From: Lachnospiraceae bacterium | GTDB lineage: Bacteria > Bacillota > Clostridia > Lachnospirales > Lachnospiraceae | DNA: 64,000 nucleotides | Direction of reading: 5' to 3' | Assembly: GCA_029068555.1 (NCBI GenBank) | Contig: JAIECJ010000029.1 | Coordinates: 1-64,000 of the forward strand | Shown: positions 9,141 through 17,721 of the stretch, in pieces | How positions within the stretch are numbered: position 1 is the stretch's first letter | Layout of the letters: each line of letters opens with the position of its first letter | Position numbers and translations under genes: made by a program | The notes under the pieces: model-generated | The model's database searches: none | What the model was told of the DNA's origin: nothing | Seen by the model: the letters and a program-made list of their open reading frames with translations, nothing else

Positions 9141-9403
9141 GCTCCTTGCCTTTTAAGTCTTTACCCATAAAATCAACTCCCTTCTGCTGTTTTCCAGCAA
9201 AAAGAGTCTGATACAAGCCTATATTATAGCATATTGTCCTTCATTTTGGAATAATCAAATTGAATTTTATACTTAAATCTTATCTTAAATTTCCTAACTA
9301 CTTGATATGTATGGGAGTTTGACAGCTGAACATTAGAAAAAGTACTTGCAGGACACAAAAGCAGAGCCGCTCAGATCACATTCCATGCTGACAGACAGAT
9401 CGA
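9141..9403. other. Gene-free stretch inside the accessory island
   Basis: No coding gene is convincing here. It contains an AT-rich block with a -10-like TATTATAG near 9223-9230, and no recognisable protein similarity on either strand. It is flanked by two family 1 repeat ends, so it is probably eroded mobile-element DNA. Confidence 0.4.
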
Positions 9404-9618
9404 CTAGAGCGTGTTTGAAAAATGCTTTCTGCCAGGTGTGCGTCACAGTTTGCGGGAGATTCAATCATCTAACAGATGACTGGCCAAATGAAGGAGACGT
9501 AGGAGGCAAAGGCATAAAGGGCAATGCCTTATGTCGACTGAATTTGGTGCAAAAATCACACAAAGCAGGAATACGACGCTTTGGCATCGTTATGCAGGTG
9601 GCAGGAATGATTTTTCAA
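9404..9618. repeat. Family 1 MITE-like repeat
   Basis: It starts CTAGAGCGTG and continues with the family interior: TGCGTCACAGTTTG, AATGAAGGAGAC, AAAGGCATAAAGGGCAATGC and GGCAGGAATGATTTTTCAA. The outer part of the right terminal repeat is lost, and sequence changes to the 3' flank of the aminotransferase gene at about 9619. A plus-strand open frame through it is repeat-derived and not a gene. Confidence 0.85.
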
Positions 9619-9643
9619 TTCTATTCTGCCTGCAACGGCAATT

Positions 9644-10885
9644 TTACTGCTGCCGGAACTGTCTCCTCACGATTTTTATGATGCGTTCCATATCCTCTTT
9701 TGTATTCTTGATATCACTTGGCAGACAAAGTCCTCTGTGAAAAATATCCTCACTTACGCTTATCCCATCCTCTATCTGAATAAAATCGTACGCTTCAAAT
9801 ATAGGCTGCAAATGCATCGGTTTCCATATCGGTCTTGTTTCAATGCCTTCCACCTTTAAGGCATCCATAACCTGCGTTGGCGTTACACTGCTGTCCTGCG
9901 AAATCGTCATGCAGGAAAGCCAGTTGTTGTCAAAAGCCTCCCTGTTCAACGGATTCATTTCTATTTCTTCTATATCCGAAAAGGCTTCTTTATACGCTTG
10001 ATAAATTTCGTGTTTCTTCTGTATATGCTCCTCAATATGCTGCATCTGCCCGCATCCTATCCCGGCAACAACATTTGACATCCTATAATTGTAACCAATT
10101 GTAGAATGCTGATAGTGCCTGGCAGGATCACGAGCCTGTCTTGATAAAAACCGGGCTTTATCCACATTCTTTTCCTGTTTAGCGACCAGTATGCCGCCGC
10201 CCGAAGTAGTAATAATCTTGTTTCCATTAAATGAGTAAATTCCATAATCCCCGAAAGTACCTGTCATTTTCCCCTTGTATGTCGTACCTAACGATTCAGC
10301 CGCATCTTCAATTAAGGGAACATCATGCTCTTTACAAAGAGCGCATATTTCGTCCATATTCGCTGATGTGCCGTACAAATGCACAGCCATGACAGCCTTC
10401 GGGTGAGGATATTTTTCAAACGCTTTCCTTAATGCCGCTGCATCTATATTCCAAGTGTCACGTTCTGAATCAATAAAAACAGGAGTTGCATATTCGTATC
10501 TAATTGGATTAACACTTGCTGCAAAGGTCAGGGAAGGAACGAATACAATATCATTCTCCTTCACACCCGCTAAAATAACCGAAAGATGCAGTGCCGCAGT
10601 TCCAGATGAAAGGGCAGCGGAAGAAGATGCTCCTACATAAGCCGCCACTGTATCCTCAAATTCATCTACATTCGGTTCTAACGGTGAAATCCAGTTCGTT
10701 TCAAACGCCTTCTGAACATACTGCTGCTCCTCCGTATGCATGGTAGGAGTAGCTAAAGGAATTTTCTTCATCATTGACACAAATTCCTTTTCACGAGGAC
10801 AAATATCTGGTACAACCTGCGCCATTTTTTCGGTATCTGTTGTTGTGGAACCGGAATTTAAAGGAACATTTCTCTTTATCTGCAT
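9644..10885 (-). CDS. DegT/DnrJ/EryC1/StrS-family PLP-dependent aminotransferase
   Basis: Aminotransferase of the sugar-modifying DegT family, which usually aminates nucleotide-linked keto-sugars for surface polysaccharide or glycan modification. The core starts at MKKIPLATPT (residue 39), with SSGTAALHLS for phosphate binding, the EDAAESLG block, and the PLP lysine in YSFNGNKIITTSGGG. An extra 38 residues precede the core. AGGGGTG lies 8 bases before the upstream ATG (10885), and a weaker GGA site precedes the ATG pair at 10774/10771, so both starts are possible. No other sugar genes are nearby. It lies 19 bp after the exporter gene, in a LysR-LysE-DegT series. Confidence 0.88.
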   Translation of the reverse strand: MQIKRNVPLNSGSTTTDTEKMAQVVPDICPREKEFVSMMKKIPLATPTMHTEEQQYVQKAFETNWISPLEPNVDEFEDTVAAYVGASSSAALSSGTAALHLSVILAGVKENDIVFVPSLTFAASVNPIRYEYATPVFIDSERDTWNIDAAALRKAFEKYPHPKAVMAVHLYGTSANMDEICALCKEHDVPLIEDAAESLGTTYKGKMTGTFGDYGIYSFNGNKIITTSGGGILVAKQEKNVDKARFLSRQARDPARHYQHSTIGYNYRMSNVVAGIGCGQMQHIEEHIQKKHEIYQAYKEAFSDIEEIEMNPLNREAFDNNWLSCMTISQDSSVTPTQVMDALKVEGIETRPIWKPMHLQPIFEAYDFIQIEDGISVSEDIFHRGLCLPSDIKNTKEDMERIIKIVRRQFRQQ

Positions 10886-10904
10886 ATTTGTAACACCCCT
10901 TTCG

Positions 10905-11489
10905 CTATTTCAACATGCTATACACACACTCTGATAACGTTAATGCAAGAATAATGTTAATTACCCTGTAATATTTTTGGTATGCTCTCTGTATCAGGAC
11001 ACCCATACCAATCCATGTAAGAGTTGCAATCGTTCCAATCGTGGCTATGATAATCTCAAATAAGAGCAAAACCCATAAAGAGGCACTATATTCCATGATA
11101 TATCCTGTTAATGCAGTAATTCCAAATAAATAAATTTTCACGTTGACAAACTGCAACAAAAATCCTTTTAGAAATGATGCTGACTTTTCTACAGTGCTTG
11201 TAGTTGGTTTGCTTAACGCAATATGGACTGCCAGCCACAGAATATAAGCAGCGCCTATGTATTTCATAATACCAAGCACATCTGGTAAAAAAGTGCTTAC
11301 TCCAAACACAAAAACAGCACATATTATCTGCACAACATAATATCCTGCAAATATCCCCCAATAAAGCGGTTTCCCTTTTTTGTACCCATAGTTCGTTACC
11401 GTATTCAGTGCCAAGATATTTCCCGGTCCCGGTGTGAAAGCATTGATCACAGAATAAATAAAAAAATTACCTAATACATAAACCGGCAT
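10905..11489 (-). CDS. LysE/RhtB-family amino-acid exporter
   Basis: Membrane protein of 194 residues with about six helices and the family-specific TPGPGNILAL motif near residues 18-27. LysE/RhtB proteins export amino acids or related metabolites. This one resembles the cysteine/O-acetylserine subgroup in layout, but the substrate is not certain. A ribosome binding site (GGAGGCAT) precedes the ATG. A LysR-type box lies upstream at 11568-11582, which suggests control by the adjacent regulator. Confidence 0.88.
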   Translation of the reverse strand: MPVYVLGNFFIYSVINAFTPGPGNILALNTVTNYGYKKGKPLYWGIFAGYYVVQIICAVFVFGVSTFLPDVLGIMKYIGAAYILWLAVHIALSKPTTSTVEKSASFLKGFLLQFVNVKIYLFGITALTGYIMEYSASLWVLLLFEIIIATIGTIATLTWIGMGVLIQRAYQKYYRVINIILALTLSECVYSMLK

Positions 11490-11567
11490 TTTTATGCCTC
11501 CTTTCCGCTTCTATATCTTAGCACGGAATGTCATGTAATAGGTAATATCTGTTTTATATGCTGTTAC

Positions 11568-11582
11568 ATAGGTTGAGCCTAT
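11568..11582. promoter_or_regulatory. Putative LysR-type operator
   Basis: ATAGG-N5-CCTAT is a perfect interrupted palindrome of the T-N11-A type bound by LysR regulators. It lies between the LysR gene and the exporter gene, about 80 bases before the exporter start. A related half-site ATAGGTAAT occurs near 11538. Confidence 0.55.
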
Positions 11583-11589
11583 GTTTTGT

Positions 11590-12489
11590 TTATGTTTGGT
11601 ACTGTTTCAAAGCCTCAACATAAATCTCTCCTAATTCTGATAACTCTTTATCCTTGTTCAGTATGTATCCAATATGCATCACTTCATCTTCCTCCAAAGG
11701 AATAGAAACGATAGATTCACCTTGCAGATATTTAGGGAAAATACCGCTTGAAATCGTATATCCATCCAACCCAATCATTAGATTTACAATAGCCGCACGG
11801 TCACTCACCTTGATACTTCTCTCAGCAGGTTCGTTGCTGAAAAGCTCCTCTGAAAAATTAGAAGATTCATACGTTCCCTGTACAAAACTAAGCCGGGGAT
11901 ATGGTTCTAAATCATCCAGCCTGACAGATGTGCATTTTGCCAACGGGTGGTCTTTGCATATAAAAATATGCGGCGTTGCGGTAAACAATTCAAAAAAATT
12001 CAGATTATATTCTTCAAACAGCTTTCTCAGCACATTTTCATTACTGTTACAAAGATAAAGGATTCCCAAGTCGCTAAATCTGTTCCGTACATCTTCTACA
12101 ATCTGATGCGTCTGCGTTTCATTCAGAATAAATTCAAATCTTTCCTGTCCAAAATGTTGTATCAGTTCCACAAACGCATTTGTTGTAAAGGTATAGTGCT
12201 GTGTAGAAACACAAAACCTCTGTTTTGCAGGCTTTTTATCAATATATTTTGATTCCAGAAGTTCCATCTGCTGAACTACCTGCCTTGCATATCCTAAAAA
12301 CTCCATTCCCTCCTTTGTCAGTGCCACTCCTGCCCGACAACGGCTGAAAATTGTTATCCCAGCTTCCTTTTCCACCTCTTTGATAGCACCGGAAAGACTC
12401 GGCTGAGAAATATACAGCTCTTTTGCTGCCTCTGTAATAGAACCTCTTTCTGCAACGGTTATCACATATTTTAATTGTTGTAGTGTCAT
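11590..12489 (-). CDS. LysR-family transcriptional regulator
   Basis: A 299-residue regulator with the LysR winged helix-turn-helix at residues 1-60 (MTLQQLKYVITVAERGSITE, then AAKELYISQPSLSGAIKEVE) and a periplasmic-binding-like effector domain from about residue 90. Start at 12489 is chosen because GGAGG lies 8 bases upstream; a TTG five codons earlier would overlap that site. It precedes the LysE-type exporter and the aminotransferase on the same strand and probably controls them. This co-directional layout differs from the common divergent LysR arrangement. Confidence 0.92.
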   Translation of the reverse strand: MTLQQLKYVITVAERGSITEAAKELYISQPSLSGAIKEVEKEAGITIFSRCRAGVALTKEGMEFLGYARQVVQQMELLESKYIDKKPAKQRFCVSTQHYTFTTNAFVELIQHFGQERFEFILNETQTHQIVEDVRNRFSDLGILYLCNSNENVLRKLFEEYNLNFFELFTATPHIFICKDHPLAKCTSVRLDDLEPYPRLSFVQGTYESSNFSEELFSNEPAERSIKVSDRAAIVNLMIGLDGYTISSGIFPKYLQGESIVSIPLEEDEVMHIGYILNKDKELSELGEIYVEALKQYQT

Positions 12490-12663
12490 ATGCGTATCCT
12501 CCAACTATGAATCCTTAAGCATAAAATTTTTATGATATTTCAACTCTGCATTAAATACCGCAATAAATACTTCCTCTTAATTTCATATCTGTTTCTCCTT
12601 TCCATCATTAAGCGGCTTTTGTCTATTTTCATTGTTTGGGCATGGATTAGGTCTTACTATATT

Positions 12664-12692
12664 AAAAAAGGACTGCTGTCTGCAATCCTTCC
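12664..12692 (-). terminator. Rho-independent terminator after rpe
   Basis: On the minus strand AAGGATTGC and GCAGTCCTT pair around a short loop and are followed by TTTTTT, about 25 bases past the rpe stop. It closes the long murE-to-rpe gene series. Confidence 0.8.
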
Positions 12693-12714
12693 TCTATTCT
12701 ACTGATATATGCCA

Positions 12715-13362
12715 TTACATCCTTTTCAAAAAATCTTTGACGTTTGCCTCAATGTCCCCATGAAATATTGCAGAACCAGCAACAATCACATTCGCTCCTG
12801 CATCAAGATTTGTTACAAGATTCTCAAGTGTCACGCCGCCGTCAATCTCAAGCTTTACATCTGGATATTTCTCGTCAATCACCCCACGCAGCATCTTAAT
12901 TTTATCCATGCACTCCAGAATATATTTCTGGCCGCCAAATCCAGGACGCACAGTCATCACAAGTACCATATCCACCATTGCGATATATGGAAGCACTGCG
13001 CTTACAGGTGTCTCGGGATTGATGGCTATGCCGCACTTTGCCCCTAACTGTTTAATCCTTGCCAACGTTTCTGGTATGCAGTCACACGCTTCGACATGAA
13101 TGGTTATTCCGTCCGCTCCAAGCCTAATCAGTTCCTCGATATACCGCTGTGGCTGCTCCACCATCATATGTACATCCATAAAAAGTCCAGAATGCTTTTT
13201 TACACACGCAAGCACTGGCATCCCAAAGGATATGGAAGGAACAAACATTCCGTCCATAACATCTATGTGCAGAAAAGGTGCGCCTGCTTTTTCCACAAGT
13301 TCAATTTCTTTTCCAAGTTCACAAAAATCCGCTGCCAATATTGAAGGACATAAATAATTCAT
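12715..13362 (-). CDS. rpe: Ribulose-phosphate 3-epimerase
   Basis: TIM-barrel pentose-phosphate enzyme interconverting ribulose 5-phosphate and xylulose 5-phosphate. Hallmarks are LCPSILAADF at the N-terminus, the metal-binding HIDVMDGMFVPSISFG, the catalytic VMTVRPGFGGQKY loop, and EIDGGV near the end. At 215 residues it is standard. It follows rsgA by 1 bp at the end of the PASTA-kinase gene series, its usual place in Firmicutes. A thiamine pyrophosphokinase gene often comes next, but here a terminator does. Confidence 0.96.
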   Translation of the reverse strand: MNYLCPSILAADFCELGKEIELVEKAGAPFLHIDVMDGMFVPSISFGMPVLACVKKHSGLFMDVHMMVEQPQRYIEELIRLGADGITIHVEACDCIPETLARIKQLGAKCGIAINPETPVSAVLPYIAMVDMVLVMTVRPGFGGQKYILECMDKIKMLRGVIDEKYPDVKLEIDGGVTLENLVTNLDAGANVIVAGSAIFHGDIEANVKDFLKRM

Positions 13363-13363
13363 A

Positions 13364-14248
13364 CTAATATTTCCTCTTTTCCTTTTCTCTCAATTCATCG
13401 TAGAATGCTGTATAATTGTCATATCTGACTTGATTGATTTGACCTTCCTCCAAAGCTTTCTTCACTCCGCAAACAGGTTCATGGATATGCACACATGTCA
13501 TAAACCTGCACTGCTGTTCATATGGATCAAACTCTGGATAAAATGTCTTTAACGCTTCTTTCTCCATATCAAATAACGATAGTGAACTAAATCCTGGCGT
13601 ATCCATGATGTACGTATCGTCAGAAATGGTAAGAAGCTCTGAATGCCTGGTGGTATGCTTTCCACGCGCAATCTTTTCACTGATAGCCCCGGTCTCCATT
13701 TTTTTTGTCCCTTGAAGGCAGTTCACAATAGAGGATTTGCCGACTCCGCTTGGCCCTGCAACTGCAGTGGTTTTGCCGCGCAGCCTCTCTGTAAGCTCAT
13801 CCATTCCTTCCCTTGTCACAGCGCTTACATACAATGTTCTGCAGCCACTCTTTTCATATATTTTTTCAACAGCTTCTCTTTCCGCCCTGTTTGAGAGATC
13901 CCTTTTGTTAAAGCAAAGAATACATTCGAGTCCCTGCTGCCGCATCATAATAAGAAACCGGTCAAGCAGGTTATAGTTAGGTTCTGGTTTTGTCATTGCA
14001 AATATCAACAGTGCCTGATCAATATTGGCAACAGCAGGGCGTATGAGTTCACTTTTTCTCGGAAGAATCCCCACAATATTTCCCTCCGAGTCTTTTTCAT
14101 GCGTGATTTCAATTTCCACATTGTCACCCACAAGCGGCTTCCTATTTTCTTTACGGAATATACCTTTTGCCTTACATTCATATATGCCTTTTCCAGCTAT
14201 ATGCACATAATAGAAGCCGGCTATTCCCTTTACAATTTTTCCTTCCAT
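13364..14248 (-). CDS. rsgA: Ribosome small-subunit-dependent GTPase A
   Basis: Circularly permuted GTPase that helps late 30S subunit maturation. An N-terminal OB fold (about residues 1-65) is followed by G4 FNKRDL, G1 GPSGVGKSS and G3 DTPG in permuted order. A C-terminal zinc site follows (CRFMTCVHIHEPVCGVKKA). At 294 residues the length is normal. It lies between prkC and rpe with gaps of 2 and 1 bp. RsgA is a known phosphorylation target of PASTA kinases in some Firmicutes, which fits the pairing. Confidence 0.96.
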   Translation of the reverse strand: MEGKIVKGIAGFYYVHIAGKGIYECKAKGIFRKENRKPLVGDNVEIEITHEKDSEGNIVGILPRKSELIRPAVANIDQALLIFAMTKPEPNYNLLDRFLIMMRQQGLECILCFNKRDLSNRAEREAVEKIYEKSGCRTLYVSAVTREGMDELTERLRGKTTAVAGPSGVGKSSIVNCLQGTKKMETGAISEKIARGKHTTRHSELLTISDDTYIMDTPGFSSLSLFDMEKEALKTFYPEFDPYEQQCRFMTCVHIHEPVCGVKKALEEGQINQVRYDNYTAFYDELREKEKRKY

Positions 14249-14250
14249 CG

Positions 14251-16806
14251 CTAATTCCTTGTAAATTGAACATTTTGCTTTATCTGCGCTGGTACCGGAC
14301 TTACCTGTGTTGTCAGATTTCCATCAGCGTCTGTCACAGTTTCCTCCTGATTTCTCAAATAGGTAATAATGATGATTCCATAAGCTGACGGACTTTCAAA
14401 ATTATTTAAATTGATAGATACAGGAAAAGCAGTTACATTGGATGAAGCCCACAACTGCCGGCTTCCATCCGCCGTAACAAGTATGACTTCTGCATTTCCA
14501 CCGATGTAGTCCTCCGGTGCCTGCACCATCAAACTGCAGTTATATGTTGTAACCTCGCTTCCAATACTTACTTTCAGGTCAACTGTTGTCCCTGCACTGA
14601 CCGTTGTTCCCGCCTCATAGCTCTGGTAACATACCTGCCCTTCAGGATATTCCGCACTATAGGAATCCTCTACAGATCCCACTACAAGACCTGCTGCTTC
14701 CAGAACACTGACTGCGGCATCTTTAGAATTTCCTACTACCTCCGGCATACGTACCTCGACGTTATCAGTGCCTTTGCTAATAACAATTGTAATCTCTGAT
14801 TCAATCGGCGCTATACTATTTCCTTCAGGTGACTGTGATATAATTGTTCCTTTGGCATACTCCGCCGAATACTCATCCGATTTTATCACCTTGAATCCTG
14901 CTGTTGTCAGTGTTGCTGTTCCCTCTGCCTCCGTCATTCCCTCCACTGCAGGCACATTGATTCCATCCGCACCTGCACTGACTGTAAGAACAATTGTCGT
15001 ATTCATAAGTATCTTGTCGTTTGGAAGAACCGTCTGACCATCCTCCAGCGCTGCTGATATTACTTTATTTTTAGCATATTGTGCAGACTCTATAAATGTA
15101 GTTTTACAACCAAGTCCGACAGCATTGAGTGATTCTTTGACTTCACTGATGTCCAAATCCACAAATTCCGGCATCACCGCCCGTTCTGCACTATTACTGC
15201 TGTTTGTCAATCCGGCGCCTGAACCGCTAATCTGCTCAAAAATCCCTGTTGCCTGACCTGCAAAATATAAAAGAATGCAGCCAATAACTACCGCCGCGAT
15301 CACAGTCAGTATTGTCGTAAAGCGCTCTGCCTTCGGATTATAATCATATTCATTTCTACCATAACTGTTCTGATAATCGTCTTCATACGCAAAGTCACCA
15401 GAACGCACATTCTGCCGATTTACAGTCTCCTGGGCATAGTCATTCTCATAGTAATCATACTCTTTATTGTAATTCTCCTGATTGTATTTCTCTTTCTTCT
15501 GCTTTCCTTTTGTATTCTGTTTATTCTTACTTTCCGATTTATTTCCTGTTTTCTTCCCTGCGGAATTTTTCGTCTTATCACTTCTGGCGCTGTCAGCAGC
15601 CTTCGAAGACTTTTTCATGCCACCCTTGGCAGGCTGTTCCATGACAACCTCACCATAATATGTGTCCTCCGCATAATACGACTCATTATAGGAATCATTA
15701 CTGTAATAATCATCCTGATAAATGTCATTGCTATAATTTGAACTATTTTTTCTTTTTCTCGGTTTTACCTGATTCGGTATCGCATCAAGTTCCTCCTCAT
15801 CAGCGTATGTCTCCTTGCGCGGAACCCTGTCCTCCCAGACTGTATCAAGCACCGCTGGCATTGAAATGGGTGCGGATATTTGTGCTGCTGCCTGATTCCC
15901 CACAGCATTTCCCTGACTGCCAATCGGCGTCACAATTTTCGTCTTTCCTGCCTCGTCCGCTGTATCTACCTGAGCTATCACCGCATCCGGATTAATCAGG
16001 GAATGTTTCAAATCCGCTATCATCTCACTCATACTCTGATATCTTCTGTCGGGGCTTTTCTGTGTGCACTTCATCACAATATTTTCCACGCTCATCGGTA
16101 TCTCCGGCACAAAATCTTTCATGGACGGCATCGGATCCTGTATGTGTCTGATAGCAATGGACACTGTTGTATCACCATTATACGGTACACGTCCTGTCAG
16201 CATCTCAAACATGGTGATTCCCATTGAATAAATATCACTTTTTTCATCCGAAAATCCACCTCTTGCCTGTTCTGGTGATGTATAGTGGACGGATCCCATC
16301 ACATTAGAAGTAATTGTGTTACTTGATGCTGCTTTTGCAATGCCAAAATCCGTTACTTTTACTTTTCCCTCTTTGGATATAATGATATTCTGCGGTTTGA
16401 TATCCCTATGTATAATATGATTGTTATGTGCTGCCTCTATTCCCATTGCCACCTGTATTGCTATACTGATGGCTTCTTTCGTTGTAAGTCTGACCTTTTT
16501 TTCGATATATTTCTTAAGTGTGATACCTTCTACAAGTTCCATTACAATATAATGAATGCCGTTTTCCTCGCCTACATCATACACATTTACGATATTCGGA
16601 TGCATGAGTCCGGCAGCTGCCTGTGCCTCCACACGGAATTTTGAAACAAAATTCTTATTTTCGGAAAACTCCTGTTTTAATATCTTGACCGCTACAAACC
16701 GATTCAGCTTCTGATCCTTCGCCTTATATACATCCGACATACCGCCAGTGCCGATTTTTTCAAGCACCTCATAGCGTTCCCCTATCAGCATTCCTAACTT
16801 AATCAT
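14251..16806 (-). CDS. prkC: PASTA-domain Ser/Thr protein kinase (PrkC/Stk1 family)
   Basis: Membrane kinase that senses peptidoglycan fragments or lipid II and phosphorylates cell-wall and translation proteins. From the ATG at 16806 (GGAGG 5 bases upstream, inside the prpC end) there are 851 residues. The kinase domain (about 10-270) has GTGGMSDVY, Lys41, HRD with Asp135 and DFG at 153-155. A long Tyr/Asn/Lys-rich charged linker (about 340-500) leads to one membrane helix (about 500-525). Three PASTA repeats and an Ig-like C-terminal region follow outside. It overlaps prpC by 8 bp, so kinase and phosphatase are coupled. Confidence 0.95.
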   Translation of the reverse strand: MIKLGMLIGERYEVLEKIGTGGMSDVYKAKDQKLNRFVAVKILKQEFSENKNFVSKFRVEAQAAAGLMHPNIVNVYDVGEENGIHYIVMELVEGITLKKYIEKKVRLTTKEAISIAIQVAMGIEAAHNNHIIHRDIKPQNIIISKEGKVKVTDFGIAKAASSNTITSNVMGSVHYTSPEQARGGFSDEKSDIYSMGITMFEMLTGRVPYNGDTTVSIAIRHIQDPMPSMKDFVPEIPMSVENIVMKCTQKSPDRRYQSMSEMIADLKHSLINPDAVIAQVDTADEAGKTKIVTPIGSQGNAVGNQAAAQISAPISMPAVLDTVWEDRVPRKETYADEEELDAIPNQVKPRKRKNSSNYSNDIYQDDYYSNDSYNESYYAEDTYYGEVVMEQPAKGGMKKSSKAADSARSDKTKNSAGKKTGNKSESKNKQNTKGKQKKEKYNQENYNKEYDYYENDYAQETVNRQNVRSGDFAYEDDYQNSYGRNEYDYNPKAERFTTILTVIAAVVIGCILLYFAGQATGIFEQISGSGAGLTNSSNSAERAVMPEFVDLDISEVKESLNAVGLGCKTTFIESAQYAKNKVISAALEDGQTVLPNDKILMNTTIVLTVSAGADGINVPAVEGMTEAEGTATLTTAGFKVIKSDEYSAEYAKGTIISQSPEGNSIAPIESEITIVISKGTDNVEVRMPEVVGNSKDAAVSVLEAAGLVVGSVEDSYSAEYPEGQVCYQSYEAGTTVSAGTTVDLKVSIGSEVTTYNCSLMVQAPEDYIGGNAEVILVTADGSRQLWASSNVTAFPVSINLNNFESPSAYGIIIITYLRNQEETVTDADGNLTTQVSPVPAQIKQNVQFTRN

Positions 16807-17539
16807 CCTGACCTCCAAACGGTTCCACAAGAACCACAGCTATATTATCACGTCCGCCGTTTTCGTTGGCTGCCTGTATAAGACGTCTTCCCGCATCCTC
16901 AAGGCTGCTGCTTCCAACGATAATCTTGTGTATTTCTTCGTCCTTTAGCATATTTGTAAGCCCGTCTGTGCAGAGCAGCAATTTTTCTGTTCGTCCTATA
17001 TGTACATCAAAAAAATCCACAAGCACATACTCTTTTACACCAACCGCTCTTGTGATAATATTTTTGTCTGGATGTTTTCTTGCAGCCTCACGATCAATTC
17101 CTCCCATATCAATCATTTCTTCCACAAGTGAATGATCCTTGGTAATCTGCGTGATAAAATCATTGATAACATACAGTCTGCTGTCACCCACATTTGCCAC
17201 AGTCACATGATTTTCCTCAAATGTAGCTGCCACAAATGTTGTTCCCATTCCTTTCAGACTCCGGTTCTGTCTTGAAATTTTATTGATATGCGTATTGGCA
17301 TCATCAATCGCTTTCTGCAATATATTTTCCGCATCATATTCCTCCGTGAAATCCCGAATTGACATAACCGCTTTCTCCACGGCGTGCTGTGACGCATAAT
17401 CGCCTGCATTGTGTCCTCCCATACCATCGGCAACAATAAAAAGGTTGGGAAGATTTCCCACCGGCTCATCTGAAGTAAATAAATAGTCCTCGTTTATTTC
17501 CCTTCTCCTGCCCACATCCGTTATAGAAAATAACTTCAC
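16799..17539 (-). CDS. prpC: PP2C-type Ser/Thr phosphatase (Stp1/PrpC)
   Basis: Metal-dependent phosphatase that reverses PrkC phosphorylation. Metal-binding and catalytic motifs are present: REINEDY, VADGMGGHNAGD, CTDGLTNML and GGRDNIAVVLVE. I place the start at GTG 17539, because GGAGGAG lies 5 bases upstream and the following KLFSITDVGRRREINED is the usual PrpC N-terminus. This gives 246 residues, a typical size. A longer in-frame start at 17605 would add an unrelated tail. Its stop overlaps the kinase gene. Confidence 0.94.
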   Translation of the reverse strand: MKLFSITDVGRRREINEDYLFTSDEPVGNLPNLFIVADGMGGHNAGDYASQHAVEKAVMSIRDFTEEYDAENILQKAIDDANTHINKISRQNRSLKGMGTTFVAATFEENHVTVANVGDSRLYVINDFITQITKDHSLVEEMIDMGGIDREAARKHPDKNIITRAVGVKEYVLVDFFDVHIGRTEKLLLCTDGLTNMLKDEEIHKIIVGSSSLEDAGRRLIQAANENGGRDNIAVVLVEPFGGQDD

Positions 17540-17671
17540 TTTTTCTCCTCCAATCAGTGAAAAATCACGCATTTTGCAATCATTTCTAATCCCTGTAATT
17601 TCCACATTCCTTATATATTAGCACAAATGGCACCTTAATTCAAGAATGAATCTTTTACCCATGCAATTGTG

Positions 17672-17721
17672 TGTAACAGTTCATCCCTCGGCTTCCTTGA
17701 TGCATCTCAGCCACTGCTCTA
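17672..17721. repeat. Deleted copy of family 3 repeat
   Basis: GTAACAGTTCATCCCTCGGC matches the left end of the copy at 3592, then sequence jumps to TTGATGCATCTCAGCCACTGCTCTA, which matches its middle. About 35 internal bases and the right half are missing. The rlmN stop codon (minus strand TAG, 17719-17721) lies in it. Confidence 0.6.

Noticed and set aside
9346-9681. Open frame of 111 codons on plus across the aminotransferase 3' flank
   Set aside because: It runs through a family 1 repeat and into the antisense of a real gene, has no ribosome site, and its peptide recurs only where the repeat recurs.
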